From Clarireedia homoeocarpa (lineage: Eukaryota; Ascomycota; Leotiomycetes; Helotiales; Rutstroemiaceae): a stretch of 64,000 nucleotides of DNA. The notes below the pieces were generated by a model. The model searched no databases. It saw only the letters and a program-made list of their open reading frames with translations, and was not told where the DNA came from. Shown here one piece after another: positions 46,688 through 57,668 of the stretch. The stretch spans positions 372,001-436,000 of the forward strand of contig LNKV01000027.1 in NCBI GenBank assembly GCA_001465935.1. The letters are read 5' to 3'. Each line of letters opens with the position of its first letter. The stretch's first letter is position 1. The translations under genes and the position numbers were made by a program.

Positions 46688-48034
46688 ATGAAGGTCGAAG
46701 GAAGAACATTCATTGTTTCGGGCGGGTAAGCTTTTACATATATCCCTCTCTAGAGTCACCCTACTAACGAGACGATACATAGCGCCTCTGGTCTAGGACG
46801 GGCATGTGTCGTGGATATTTGCCAGGCTGGTGGATATGCGGCTGTTTTGGATATGAATGAGGAACTGGCTGAGGAATTGGTTAAGGAAATTGGTGGGGAA
46901 AAGACCAAGTTCTTTCAGACTAATGTCCTCGAGACCGAAAGTATTGCAAGTGCAGTAAAGGGGGCCTTAGAGTGGGTGAAAGAAACCGGAAAGGAAGTTG
47001 GAGGAGTTATTGCTGCTGCTGGTGTATCTACTCCTGCTAAGGTTTGTCTATAATTTTTGATGCCTCTTTATATTCAATCTCCGAATGCCGAGTTCTACTG
47101 GCTTGCTATCCGTAATTATCATCCTGATCCCGAATCAATCAAACCAGCCGTTCAAATCTGGGAGGACATATCTCAAATTCCCCATCTGTTGAATTTAGCA
47201 TGTCTTCTAAATGCATTCAATAAGACTAACTAATGCTGCAGATTCTCGATCGCGACCTCAACCCATTCTCCCTTGATGACTTCGACTTCGTAATGAACGT
47301 CAACGTCCGCGGCACGATCGATTTGATCCGTCAGTGCTTACCACACATGGCGCGCACCACGCCCGAAAACCCTGATGGTGAGCGTGGCGTCGTAATCATG
47401 GTTGCTTCATCTGCTGCATTCGATGGGCAACCTGGACAGGGTATGTATTCCCTATCCATCCTATGACGAACATTCCTCTTCCGCCTCATGCACTTCTCCC
47501 CTTACTTGTCGAGTTCATCTCGACGACATAATTTTCATCAAGCCATCAACTAACACCCCCAAAAGTCGCATACAGTGCCTCCAAAGGCGCCATTGCATCC
47601 CTCACACTCCCCTTAACACGCGATCTTGCACGCCACGGCATCCGAGTCGTAACCATTGCGCCTAGTCTTTTCGACTCGAGAATGGCTGCTATGATGTCCG
47701 ACAAAGTGAGAGCGAGTCTGACCCGGGTTATGGAATTTCCTAGTGAGTGCTCCTTTAGCTTGTTTGCTCTGTTTCATTTTTCTTAAAGCGGGAATGCGGG
47801 GGACAAGAGACGTCCGGTTGGGCAAGTTGGAGTATGGGAATGCGCATAAGGAGAAATAGCGAACGAATAGAGAAATATGATAGAAGAGTAGATAGTTTCG
47901 ACTAACATATACCAGCCCGCCCAGGAAAACCACATGAGTTCGCGCAGTTGGTAAGACAGAGCATCGAGAACGTAATGTTGAACGGGGTGGTGTTGAGATT
48001 GGATGGAGGAATGAGAATGCCGAGTAAGATATGA
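46688..48034 (+). CDS. Short-chain dehydrogenase, 3-hydroxyacyl-CoA dehydrogenase type 2 (HSD10)-like
   Basis: Five exons: 46688-46725, 46783-47041, 47242-47440, 47566-47742, 47916-48034, 263 residues (introns 57, 200, 125 and 173 bp; the third acceptor is AAG). The classical SDR fold is seen: cofactor loop SGGASGLG (11-18), VLDMNEE (NAD-binding acidic residue), NVNVRGTIDLIRQ, catalytic Ser155/156 in VASSAAF, Tyr168 and Lys172 in YSASK, and IAPSLFDSRM. VIMVASSAAFDGQPGQVAYS and RPGKPHEFAQLV are characteristic of HSD10-type enzymes, which oxidise short branched 3-hydroxyacyl-CoAs in mitochondrial isoleucine and fatty acid breakdown. No clear mitochondrial presequence is present, so location is uncertain. 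Confidence 0.93.
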
Positions 48035-48414
48035 GTAGAGTGGAAGATTATGAAATTGGATGAGAGGGTTGGTTGATGCTTGTATCATTATGCAGTACAT
48101 TATTCTTGGTATTTTAGATTATATGGGTAATTGTAAATGTCTCAAACGTTCTAGTCAGAAAAATGAGTGTTTGCTCAGGTTCAGCTTTCTAGAGAGGACA
48201 GGCATTGCACGATAGCGATGTTTAAGGCTTGATGGATTTCTCGATAATGAGGTGCTGTGAAGAAAAGCTCCCCATTCCAGGTTGAATGAGTTGAACATGC
48301 ATATTCTACATACCTCTGGTGCCAATTAATATACATTGCAACACCTGAAAATGACCACGTATCAGTGCGCATATATATACAAACGAGCATCCACAACAAG
48401 CCACACCCTCCTAC
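48035..48414. other. Convergent 3' region
   Basis: 380 bp between the convergent dehydrogenase and acetyltransferase genes; no coding signal. Confidence 0.65.
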
Positions 48415-49023
48415 TCAACCACTTCCACCCGCAGAGACCCTCTTCACCAACGTCGCAAACCTAAACTCCTTTGTCGACCCCCACATTCCCTTCTCCTTAA
48501 TCTCCACCGGCCCAACAAGCTCATAACCTCTCCGCCTCCAATACGGACCATTCTGGTCCTCCACCGTCTGAACCCAGAGTAACATCTCGTCATCTCCCGA
48601 CCCTCTCAATCTCGCTACCAGTTCCTGGATACAAGCGCCCACGAGACCTTTCCCTCTCGCTTCGGGGGTATCGGCTGTTATTGCAGTTTTGATTTCGTAG
48701 CTGAGACCTCTGGATATCAGGAGTGAGTCTTTCGGGCGTTGCTCGCTGAGTGTTTGAGCAACGACGCTATCGGGGTGAGGGGACCAGGGGATGATACTGG
48801 CGCTGGCGAGGATGGTAACGTTGAAGCGGATGACGGCGCATAAGCCTTCGGAACCGAGCATCTCGAGTAGCTCGTCAGTGTTAGCAAAGCGGGGGGGGTC
48901 AAAACCTGTACTCTGATGCTTGGAAAAGGCGAGGTTGATAGCGTGAACGACGTCGTGGAGTACTTTGGGTGAAGCATTGAGCTCCTCGCCAGTGTAGATG
49001 CTAATATCTCCTGAGTGGGACAT
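48415..49023 (-). CDS. GNAT family N-acetyltransferase
   Basis: Single exon, 202 residues, from the ATG at 49023 (the frame upstream has no ATG). The N-terminal part has helices with INLAFSKHQ; the core has beta strands (CAVIRFNVTILASASIIPW) and the acetyl-CoA loop region around TADTPEARGKGLVGACIQELVARL, whose R-G-K-G matches the Q/RxxGxG/A motif A of GNAT proteins. The end ..YWRRRGYELVGP is the usual motif B. Substrate is unknown; small ascomycete GNATs of this size acetylate amines or protein N-termini. Confidence 0.85.
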   Translation of the reverse strand: MSHSGDISIYTGEELNASPKVLHDVVHAINLAFSKHQSTGFDPPRFANTDELLEMLGSEGLCAVIRFNVTILASASIIPWSPHPDSVVAQTLSEQRPKDSLLISRGLSYEIKTAITADTPEARGKGLVGACIQELVARLRGSGDDEMLLWVQTVEDQNGPYWRRRGYELVGPVEIKEKGMWGSTKEFRFATLVKRVSAGGSG

Positions 49024-49344
49024 GCTGCAATGGATGCACAAATTCGATCCGGTAACTAAGGCTAGTACCAGATTGGGTGTGTTGTCTGTTGCGTGCTCGT
49101 TTTGTATTTCCGTTCATAGGTAGCTTTGAAGTCAGAATCGCAGAGAGAGTCAGTTGCCGCGAATGAGTCATAAACAAAACTTCACGTGATTAGTTGGAGT
49201 ATGCAATGGTATCATAAAAACGGAAAATATTTTCCTCTCGATGGAAGATAGGGCAGACGACATCCATCGAGGGCTGAGTTGTCTTGATGCATAATCTGTG
49301 GAATAAGCGTGGTATAACGACCTAGATCCTTCACTTAATGCTAG
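49024..49344. other. Intergenic, no gene
   Basis: Promoter side of the acetyltransferase gene up to the retropepsin-like relic. Nothing else seen. Confidence 0.6.
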
Positions 49345-50074
49345 TTATTTTCCAGGGGTTGGTTGCGGAGACTGGATGAGCATCGTTGATGCAGAAGATA
49401 TCTGTGTATTAGACTGACTAGCAGTACTTGATCCCGAAGATTTTTGTGGTGTAAGTTGTCCAGAAATACCACTTGATGCGGATGCCGTGTGAGCGCTCGC
49501 AGTAGTAGGCATCATGATGTCGTCGCAGGCTCTAGGACAATACTGAAGTAGCAAGTCTCTGTTGATTTGGGCCCAGATCTTATGCTGTGTATCAGCATCT
49601 TCCATATCTTTTAGATATTGATACTCTGTGATAACGTGTTGCATAAACTTCTTGTTGATCGCCTCGTACAATGTGTAGCTTGTACACCGTGGGTTGTATC
49701 TGCGTCGGCTTGCTGAACCCCAGCATCAAATCGACCGTTCCGACAGGTTGTACAGTGGAACCATCCGCGAATATGATCTCGATTTGATCGTCATGGTCAA
49801 TAGTGATATCACTATGACCATTAAGCGTACTCAAGAAAGAGATAGATATCAAGTTGACCTCTGCACCTGTATCGACCAAAGACTCTAGTGGATAACCATG
49901 GAGCCAACACTGAATGTATTCTTGTGGATGTCCAATTAATCCGAAGAAAGAATACTTATTCTGCTCACTTTCGAATGGTCTTAGACGATTGGCATGCCGG
50001 GCCAACGTTCCAGTCTCTTGTAGAAACTGTCTACCGACAAAAACGTTGTAAACAAGGGCGTTGAATACCCCCAA
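49345..50074 (-). pseudogene. Retropepsin-like gene fragment (retroelement relic)
   Basis: Two overlapping minus-strand frames, 50074-49592 and 49671-49345, continue one another after a shift of one base near 49660. The first has an aspartic-protease signature, LVDTGAEVNLIS, followed by FADGSTVQPVG, as in retropepsins of LTR retroelements and their fungal derivatives. The second frame starts LYEAINKKF and ends Ser/Thr-rich. There is no ATG at the start of the first frame, no reverse transcriptase and no LTR nearby. It is most simply a decayed fragment; a small domesticated protease-like gene is a less likely alternative. Confidence 0.6.
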
Positions 50075-51572
50075 AGTGCACCGCTGAACATTCCATGGTT
50101 CGTCAAGAAATCTTAACGTTATCGTTGTTTGGCCTAACCAGTAAATCTCACGCCCAATTATTGGCAGGGAAAATGCGCAGCGCTTTCGTATGATCGCTCC
50201 TCCGAGTATTTTAGCGTAATTGTAGCTTATACAATTTCTTTCGGGCCCTGTATCAGCGAAGTATCTACTGTAGACATTGTTGAGGGCTACAGGAAGATAT
50301 CTTCAGGCTGCTCTTTTGGTGTAAAATAAATCTTGAAGTGCTCTCAGCCTTCATTGTTTGGGGGGCAAAAAACTGTCTTGGAAATGAGCAAGCCGCAAGC
50401 TGGGGCTGTGAGCGCACTTCAATCTTGGTTGAACAACTCCGATCGGTGTCATGCGCCTGCGCTTACTGGGCTGGGAGCCAAAAGGCTTGAAGACGAGGCA
50501 GATCTTGTAGCATTGCATCCAACTTGTGAGCAAGATTGGTTGATGAAACTCGCCCAACTGCCCTTCATACGGTTGCTCTTCCTGGTAATGTTCTTTTAAC
50601 CAAGCAATGGTCATCAGCTAAGTCGCTCAAAGGATTCACCCATCGATGATTCCATTGCTCAATTCTCACTGAAAAAAATGGAGCGGTTTGTAGGAATCCT
50701 GAGTATGATCATCTGGAAACATCGTGAATTATCAGTGAACGGATAGGCTATGGGCTTTAACAGCGGAAGGAAGTTGACGAGAGTCCTTCATTGTGGTGAT
50801 GTTTGCGATGATTGTCATGATGTTATTGTGTTGCAGGAAGATGTTCGAGTTGACCTTGATTAATGTTGGGATTTTAATAGGTGAACCCCGCTATTCTAAT
50901 TCTGACCTTCGGCCATGGTACGTACTGGGGAAGGCGAGGAAGGGCAAAAACATACAGTATCAACCTTCTCCTTCCCCATGCTCTACCTCCTATCCCCATC
51001 CAAACCCCCCGCCAACCCGCCCTATCTCCTCAGCACCGCTTCAGATTATGACATTAGTCTACAAAATGGTAGCCAACCTCGTAGTGAACCTACTCTAAGA
51101 GTAAGTTATCAGTAACTTATTCGCAAACATCCAAAAGCAAACATCCAAAAGCAAACATCCAATCCTCAGAACCTTAGACAATCATCAAAAAGTATCCCCC
51201 CCCCCCCCCCCCATCTCCTCAACTATCTCCCTCCTCTCTCCTTTCTCTCTCAATACAACACAACAATAAATATCACCATAGAAGAGCGGAAATGTCCCAC
51301 AGCTGTTCGTTCATTCAATGTCGCCATACGCTCAATTCCCAGTTCGACGGCGACCACCGATAGCATTACATGTCTGCCAATAGACACCAGATTTCATTTA
51401 GTTAGTACAACACCTGTTCGATCTGAATAAGAAGCGGATTGTAGTACGAATGGACATGGATCATATAAGTGCCTGCAAGTGCGGATGACGGTGCAAAGAG
51501 GATATAAAACCAACGAAGAGGTATCATTCAATATACTATATCAATAAGAAAATACTTCACAAAGTAAGAAAG
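50075..51572. other. Intergenic, no supported gene
   Basis: Holds a 14-bp tandem repeat (gcaaacatccaaaa, three copies, 51123-51164) and a run of 17 C at 51196-51212. Frames at 50333-50614 overlap on both strands without recognisable content. Confidence 0.55.
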
Positions 51573-51698
51573 TTAACGGCCGGGGTATTCCTGCCAGAAA
51601 CAAGTTCCAAACCCAAATACTGCTGTTCCAAAAAGGATGAAAATCCATCCGTATGCTCCATCACCCAGCCTTTCATCAATGTGTTGTTTTACCGACCA
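51573..51698 (-). CDS. C-terminal exon of a small membrane protein (start not found)
   Basis: On the minus strand a stop at 51573-51575 ends a frame, open from about 51698, that reads VKQHIDERLGDGAYGWIFIL..., with a membrane helix (GWIFILFGTAVFGFGTCFW) and the end QEYPGR. Composition and the hydrophobic pattern look like real protein, but the frame has no ATG and runs into a stop upstream, so one or more 5' exons or an unusual start must exist. I do not recognise the family. Confidence 0.35.
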   Translation of the reverse strand, partial: WSVKQHIDERLGDGAYGWIFILFGTAVFGFGTCFWQEYPGR

Positions 51699-51952
51699 TT
51701 ATCAGTTTTGAGATATCAATTAGCCCAGCTTTCCCTTCCAAATACAATTAACCATTAATCGTCGAACATATCTCCATAAAACCGCATCAAGATAAAGCTG
51801 GCAGGACATAAAAGTGTTGTTGCTGAGAAAAACTTTGCGACTTTGCAGTGAAGTGCCGAAAAGCGATTCATAAAAAATTGCAAGCGCGCGCGCCGTTGTT
51901 CAAGTAGACCAAGCTACATTAAGCAAAGTGAATGTTAGTCAAGTTTCTCCAC
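51699..51952. other. Intergenic, gene ends
   Basis: Between the small membrane-protein exon and the end of the stomatin gene; a cgcgcgcgcc tract lies at 51886-51894. No other signal. Confidence 0.5.
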
Positions 51953-53186
51953 TTAGATATTCTCGACGACATGGGCATTAATAGCTCTTTGAAAACTGGA
52001 GTCCTGACCTCCAAAGTCACTGTTATCAAATTGGGCTGCCGCACTGGAGCTACCCTGTCCCGTGCCCGAACCATCTCCGACTGCCATTTGCATTACATTT
52101 CCAACGTTGGAGGCGCCTGGTAAGAAGATGACCTTGCTGTTGGCAGACTTGGCCATGGCTTGCATGGCTTCGAGGTATCTGATTTGCATGGCTGGTGCGC
52201 TGGACAAGATGTCGGCGGCTTGTCGCATGAGCTTGGCGGACTCGACTTCTGCGCGGGCAGCGATAACTTTGGACTCTCCGATACGCTTGGATTGTGCGGC
52301 CATGGACAGGGAGTCTTGGAGCTCGTTGCTGAAAATAATATCCTTAATGAGCATGCTCTCGACTTGTACACCCCATCCGGATGCGACATCCTCAATGATC
52401 TCCTCAATTGATTGAGCAACTTCCTCACGACGTTCGATAACATCCTGCAGAACACGGGCACCAACGACATGGCGAAGTGTCGTTTGTGTACGCTCAACAA
52501 GTGCCTGGCGTACATTGGAGATACCGAAAGCAGCTTTGTGGGGAGATGTGATGTGGTAGTAGATGACGGAGGTCAAATGAAGGGTAACGTTGTCTTTGGT
52601 CATGCAAACTTGTTTTGGCACCTCTGTGAAGACAATGTTAGCGATGCACTTCTGCAAGGGGAATAGGAATGTACATACCAACAATCTGGATCTTGACGTC
52701 GACTTGAATAAGGCGTTCGCTGAGTGGGTTGATTTTCACAAGACCAGGGTCGACTGCTCTGTAGAATCTTCCAAACTTCGTGACCAGACCAACGTTACCT
52801 TGCGATACTGGCTTGTATGGGTTGGGGCAGATAATGCAGCAGGGAATGGCACCAAGAGTACCGATACATGAACCCAGGGTATTGACTGCACACGATGAAG
52901 TATTAGCAGTTGCTCATGTGTGAATGCGCATCGCAGATTGAGACTTACTCATGCTTCCATACCATCCGTGAGAGCTCTGGTCATCTCCTTGTAGAGTCTG
53001 AGCATACGACGGCTGGAGGTCCTCTCTTCTTGGTGGTTGGACATGGACAAGTGGACCGCCGTTCCGACCAGGTGGATTGAGTTGAGCGCGGGATCCATTT
53101 GGCTGGAATCCTGATGAGGCGTCTGCAGCGGAAGATGGCTTGTTGACGTCTTCGGCCAACGTGCTTCGCTCGTAGCTTTTAGACAT
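51953..53186 (-). CDS. Stomatin/SPFH-domain membrane protein
   Basis: Three exons: 53186-52949, 52885-52679, 52623-51953 (introns 63 and 55 bp), 371 residues. A polar N-terminus of about 80 residues leads to a hydrophobic, Cys-rich hairpin (LGSCIGTLGAIPCCIICPNPY), which may be palmitoylated, and then the SPFH domain: GNVGLVTKFGRFYRAVDPGLVKINPLSERL, VTLHLTSVIYYHITSP, QTTLRHVVGARVLQDVIERREEVAQSIEEI, WGVQVESMLIKDIIFS, and AARAEVESAKLMRQAADILSSAPAMQIRYLEAM. That is the stomatin type, which forms oligomers in plasma or endosomal membranes and scaffolds other proteins. The start at 53186 is the only ATG in the leader frame. Introns match stomatin-type splice positions. Confidence 0.93.
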
Positions 53187-55901
53187 TTTGGCAGCTGGGT
53201 GGTCGATACTCACTTAAAGTGTATCTGCTGAAATGTAGTGATGTCTCTGGGTGTACGATGATGATCAATAGAGTAATGAAGTCGTGAACAATAGCAATAC
53301 AAAAGTGGCGTGATATGTTAGTGAAAGATGTTTGGGATTTTGCGACGAGGCGGGGGAGCTGTAGTCTTATGCTCTGGAGGTGATAGCTCCAAAATGTACG
53401 TGTTGCGAAGAATGCTTGTCTTGGTGGCGCAACGAGGGGATTGCGCCTACCTCAAGGTACGAGTATGTACGTAGTATGACGGGTAGTATTCGCACTAACC
53501 CACTACGGAGGAGCAAGGTGCTTGGGGAAGAGCAACAGCAACAGCAACAGCAACAGCAATAGCTTCTAGTCCACAGGGCGAACGGCAAACGAGGTAATTA
53601 CAGCAACGATCCCAGCACATATTTTTGGGCTTGACATCTATTTGCGGGGAAGACAAATACTAGTACAAGTGCGGAAGTGGATGCGGATTGGTGGAGCCAT
53701 CACGAAGCACGTGGTACGTGGTACCTTTTGTATGCGCCTTATTCTTAATTGGCGAGGATAGTGCGAGGTTCCAGCTTGACACAGTTCCCGTATCACAACA
53801 TCTCGAAGCTCTGCGGAAGCTGCAGAAATCCCAAGAAAGAGGATGGGATCGATGACGAGATGACGATAACCAGATGGAGAGAGAATGAGACGAGACGGAA
53901 CAATGAGGGATGTTTCTCATATTGCATCTCTTTCGTGTCCCTTCCCCTTCACGCCCTTCCTTTTCGCAATAGTCAATCAAAGTCGGTTAACACGGAAAGC
54001 ACAAGAGGTCCAAGAAGAAAATGCCTCGCCGTCCTTACCGTCCCTCCTGGGGTTGTTGCCGTGCATTCATTGACTGCAGTGCTGCGCCTCAATCCATACC
54101 ATGTGATGCGGCAGAGAAATCCATGGGCTTGAAAACAATCGGAGACGATGTGCTTGACCCCTCGCACACTAATATCGCCCATTCTTTCCCAAAGCTTAGC
54201 TATCGTTAACCCATTCTACGGACCACTCAGAACCGTCCGTATTCCCTGTAATGACCGGGCGTCGCCCGGTAAATCGGCTCTTTTCGTCGATCATTCTGTG
54301 GAAGACATCATTACCCTCCGTCTTACTTTCGACGTTGCTCGGTCGGCATCATGACATACCACCTTGGACGGCGCATCTCATTCAAGTCATACGAGAGCCA
54401 TAAGGGCTGCATCAAATCATCCTCATTCTCCTTTGACACTCTCTATCTATCGCAGTCGGAAACGCAGAGCCAGGGTTCAACACTTATCAGATACGAAACT
54501 GAAAACAAGATTCAAGCGCACCAGACCACTGTTTTCCTGATCCAAATTTGAAAGATCCTTATTCATTCTATATTTCGTCTGAGTGTCAAGATATGTTGCC
54601 GCCCCGCTAACCCGTCGAATGCATGTCGTCTCGTTTTCATCCGTTCTAGAAACTTTCCGCTTTAAGACGAGCTTAACTCATACCTACATGGTTGGCATGC
54701 AATTTGAGATGCAGCTTCCACCATTTACCACTCATCTAGGAGTGTCATTACGTAACCAGCTCTGTCTGGCGCGCAAGGAAGTTGGAACTCACAGGATGAA
54801 AGTGGTGTCTGAAATCCAGCGAGGCTCAGCCCTGCCAAGACTTCTCTTCAAGCCTATTTGGGTATACTAAAACATGTTGCTCATTGGATAGACTTCTATG
54901 GTGTTTCGACTTTTCTTCTTGAATTTGAGAAGTCACCGCCCACTTTCTCATCAATATGTTCAGCTTCCCGATTTGGCTATTGTCCAATGCATCGACGAGA
55001 AGTATATCCCTCATCAATAACGTCTCTCCGCCGTACCAACCTTTTCGGGACTACTTGGATAGACACGATTGGAACTTGCAACTTTTCTTAGGTCTATGCC
55101 GACCTGGTGAGCAGGTTTATATTCCCCATCGCCCTGGAAGATACAAGGAATGTTGCTGCATGGATCAGTCAGCGCCTGGATGTTCGTCCGACTTTACTCT
55201 CCTCGTCTTACAAGACAGCGGTCTAAAGTTTTCAAATTTATTTTACGCCCATCAGATGATAGGAAAGCATCAGCACCGATAGCAGCCCAGCATTCTTCCC
55301 AGCGCACTCACTGCGCCTCCCTGTAGTTCGTCTATGCAAAGCACAAGTAGTCAGTCGTTACTCGGTCGACATCGACTCCCTACTCGGCTATGTTTTCCTA
55401 GACTCTCATATCTGACCATATAGCCAAGCTGATAAATCTCACAACTCCTCTAGTAACTCTTGTTCACTTCTATCAGTTGGGTGGCGAAGATACTGGTAGC
55501 GCTGAGGATCAATCTGTATCAGTTATGCACGTGACCGCCATACTGTTGACATCACATGATTGCAATGCAGCTCTATCTTGGGCTGGTGAGCTGTCAATCG
55601 AAGGGGCATAGAAAATGACCCTGAGAAATCCAAATTGATATGGTTTATCTGTCTCAGACATGAATAAATTATTTACTTGCAACTTCCTTCGTGTCAAACT
55701 GAGCTTTGTGAATGCCCCTCACTCCTAGAATTTCTGTTGGTTTCGTGCACGGGCCATTAATCCCACTCACTTCGTCTCATCAACCACAACATGGAAGTCA
55801 GCAGCAAAAACTCCGGAATACACCGGCGAACGATATCCTCGGTTTATACTTGAATTGCTTTGGGAATAACATCTTAAGCCGTCTACCAACTATCCTTAAT
55901 C
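53187..55901. other. Intergenic, no supported gene
   Basis: About 2.7 kb. Contains the (AGCAAC) repeat at 53531-53560, a perfect 7-bp-arm hairpin at 54254-54270 (accgggc-gtc-gcccggt), and many short open frames on both strands without recognisable domains. Part is the 5' region of the stomatin and F-box genes. Confidence 0.55.
53531..53560. repeat. (AGCAAC)5 microsatellite
   Basis: Five 6-bp units agcaac, the last agcaat. Confidence 0.9.
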
Positions 55902-57188
55902 ATGAGTCGCATTCAAAATCTTCCGCCGGAGCTGCAATCCGAGATCGTCCGTTCCCTTGCGGAGCTGATCCCCTTGTACAAGCATGATATAGATCTCTAT
56001 TGCCTGGCTCGTACATGCAGAGCTTTGCATGAGGCTACACGGCCATTTCTATATACAAAGTACATACATACCGGCTCTAAACAAATGGTGCAGCTCTTGA
56101 TGACAGTTACACGACGTCCAGAGTTGGCTGCAATGATTAGATTTGCAAGTGTGAAGGAATACGGCGGGAGTCCCTCCAAGATTATCGACAGCAAAACACC
56201 AGCTGGTGAAGCAGAATTTCATGCGGGGAACATCGAGCACCTTCTCGAAGTCATTGGCAAACGACTAGGGTATCCGACCCGCGAGCTCCATCGCAAATCC
56301 AATATGCTAGAATCAGACGAGCAATTTCGCATGAATTACCTCCTAGTGGGTTTGATACATATGTTTTCTAAGATCGAAACTCTCTGTGTCGAGCGAATCC
56401 CAGGAAATTCGTGCGGAATATTTCGAAATCCTTGGTTTGCAAAAGAGTCCGTTGCTGCAATGTATTACTCGAAGCTTGCAAGTAAGCCGCGATTCTTTGC
56501 TGCTCTAAAGCATGTCGAATATACGCAGGCCTCATCTATCGGTTTCGATGATGTCGCTCCTGTTCTAAGTCTGCCTATTTTACGCTGCCTCAAGATCTCT
56601 GAATTTGCCTTGGATAGCATAGATACTTTCACAAGCTTTCAGTACCGCCAGTCAGCGATTGAGGAATTGCATGTGTCCAAGATGAGCATGGCGCGACGTT
56701 TGCCTCTCTACTTCTTTTGTTCGTTAACATGTTTGAAGAAACTCAATCTCTCATTCGAGAACAGCTATTACATGTCAATCTTACATGAATCATTATCACT
56801 CACGAAGGAGACTTTGGAATGGTTGGAACTCGACGGGCCAATCCACCTTCTCGGAAATGTGATCAGTCTACCGAAACTTACCGAATTTCCAAAGTTGAGA
56901 CACATTAGGATGCATTATATACTCCTCCTTGGGCCCCATCCGTATCAATTCAATCTTTGGGAGGTGTTGCCGAAAACTCTGGAAAGTCTTGAGTTAATTC
57001 AGGATAACCATGAAAATGGTGCAGAGATGATCGCTCAGTTGATTGAGTTGGTCCTAAGGAGAGACACCAACTTCCCCGTACTGAAGTATATTTCGACGAA
57101 CATACCACAAGTCACAGATCAGCTAGAAGAATGTGGGTTGTCAACGATATGTGAAAATGAAGGAGTGGACCTTCGAGCTCTGGTTTAG
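55902..57188 (+). CDS. F-box protein with LRR-like region
   Basis: Single exon, 428 residues. The N-terminus is an F-box (IQNLPPELQSEIVRSLAEL...YCLARTCRALHEATRPFLY), the Skp1-binding motif of SCF ubiquitin ligases. The rest is a set of irregular leucine-rich strands (LPILRCLKISEFALDSI, LKKLNLSFENSY, LEWLELDGPIHLLG, LRHIRMHYILLL, LESLELIQD), typical of expanded fungal F-box/LRR-like proteins that recruit substrates. Target unknown. The lack of introns and solitary position fit the many recently expanded members of this group in Pezizomycotina. Confidence 0.85.
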   Translation: MSRIQNLPPELQSEIVRSLAELIPLYKHDIDLYCLARTCRALHEATRPFLYTKYIHTGSKQMVQLLMTVTRRPELAAMIRFASVKEYGGSPSKIIDSKTPAGEAEFHAGNIEHLLEVIGKRLGYPTRELHRKSNMLESDEQFRMNYLLVGLIHMFSKIETLCVERIPGNSCGIFRNPWFAKESVAAMYYSKLASKPRFFAALKHVEYTQASSIGFDDVAPVLSLPILRCLKISEFALDSIDTFTSFQYRQSAIEELHVSKMSMARRLPLYFFCSLTCLKKLNLSFENSYYMSILHESLSLTKETLEWLELDGPIHLLGNVISLPKLTEFPKLRHIRMHYILLLGPHPYQFNLWEVLPKTLESLELIQDNHENGAEMIAQLIELVLRRDTNFPVLKYISTNIPQVTDQLEECGLSTICENEGVDLRALV

Positions 57189-57668
57189 CGCATCAGTCCC
57201 ACGACCTGTCGCAAAATTACGGTATTCTTCATGCCTCTAACATCTTAAATGTGTGGAAATAGTAAGAATTTGGATTTCCAGGCCTACAAAGCTGTTCGTG
57301 TACAGCTTTGTCTCCTGGCAGGGTGATTGCTTCGACATGCAAACTTCACCATGACGATACATGACCAAGTTGACTTCTTCTTGGATTGTGGACGAGAGTC
57401 AAGGTACGGGGGAAAGAGCAAATCGAAGTCCATCTCCTACCGCGACCATTCCTTGTTCTACAGTTTCATCTGATCCCCAACCAATTGCACCTTCCTAAGC
57501 GATGATCATATGATCTAGCCAACTACTTGTCAACCAGAATGTACTTTACTCCCAGTCAAAATATCATCAACTCTATTGAATCGTTTGCCCAGTGTCTATA
57601 GCCCTTTTTGGTTATCAGTTGAAAACCAGCGTAATCAGCCATCCGGTAGTTTGTGGGTGCCCAAGGTT
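57189..57668. other. Intergenic with a hairpin
   Basis: Includes an inverted repeat at 57286-57311 (acaaagctg, 8-nt loop, cagctttgt), listed as a finding. It could form a transcript hairpin at the 3' end of the F-box gene. Confidence 0.6.
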
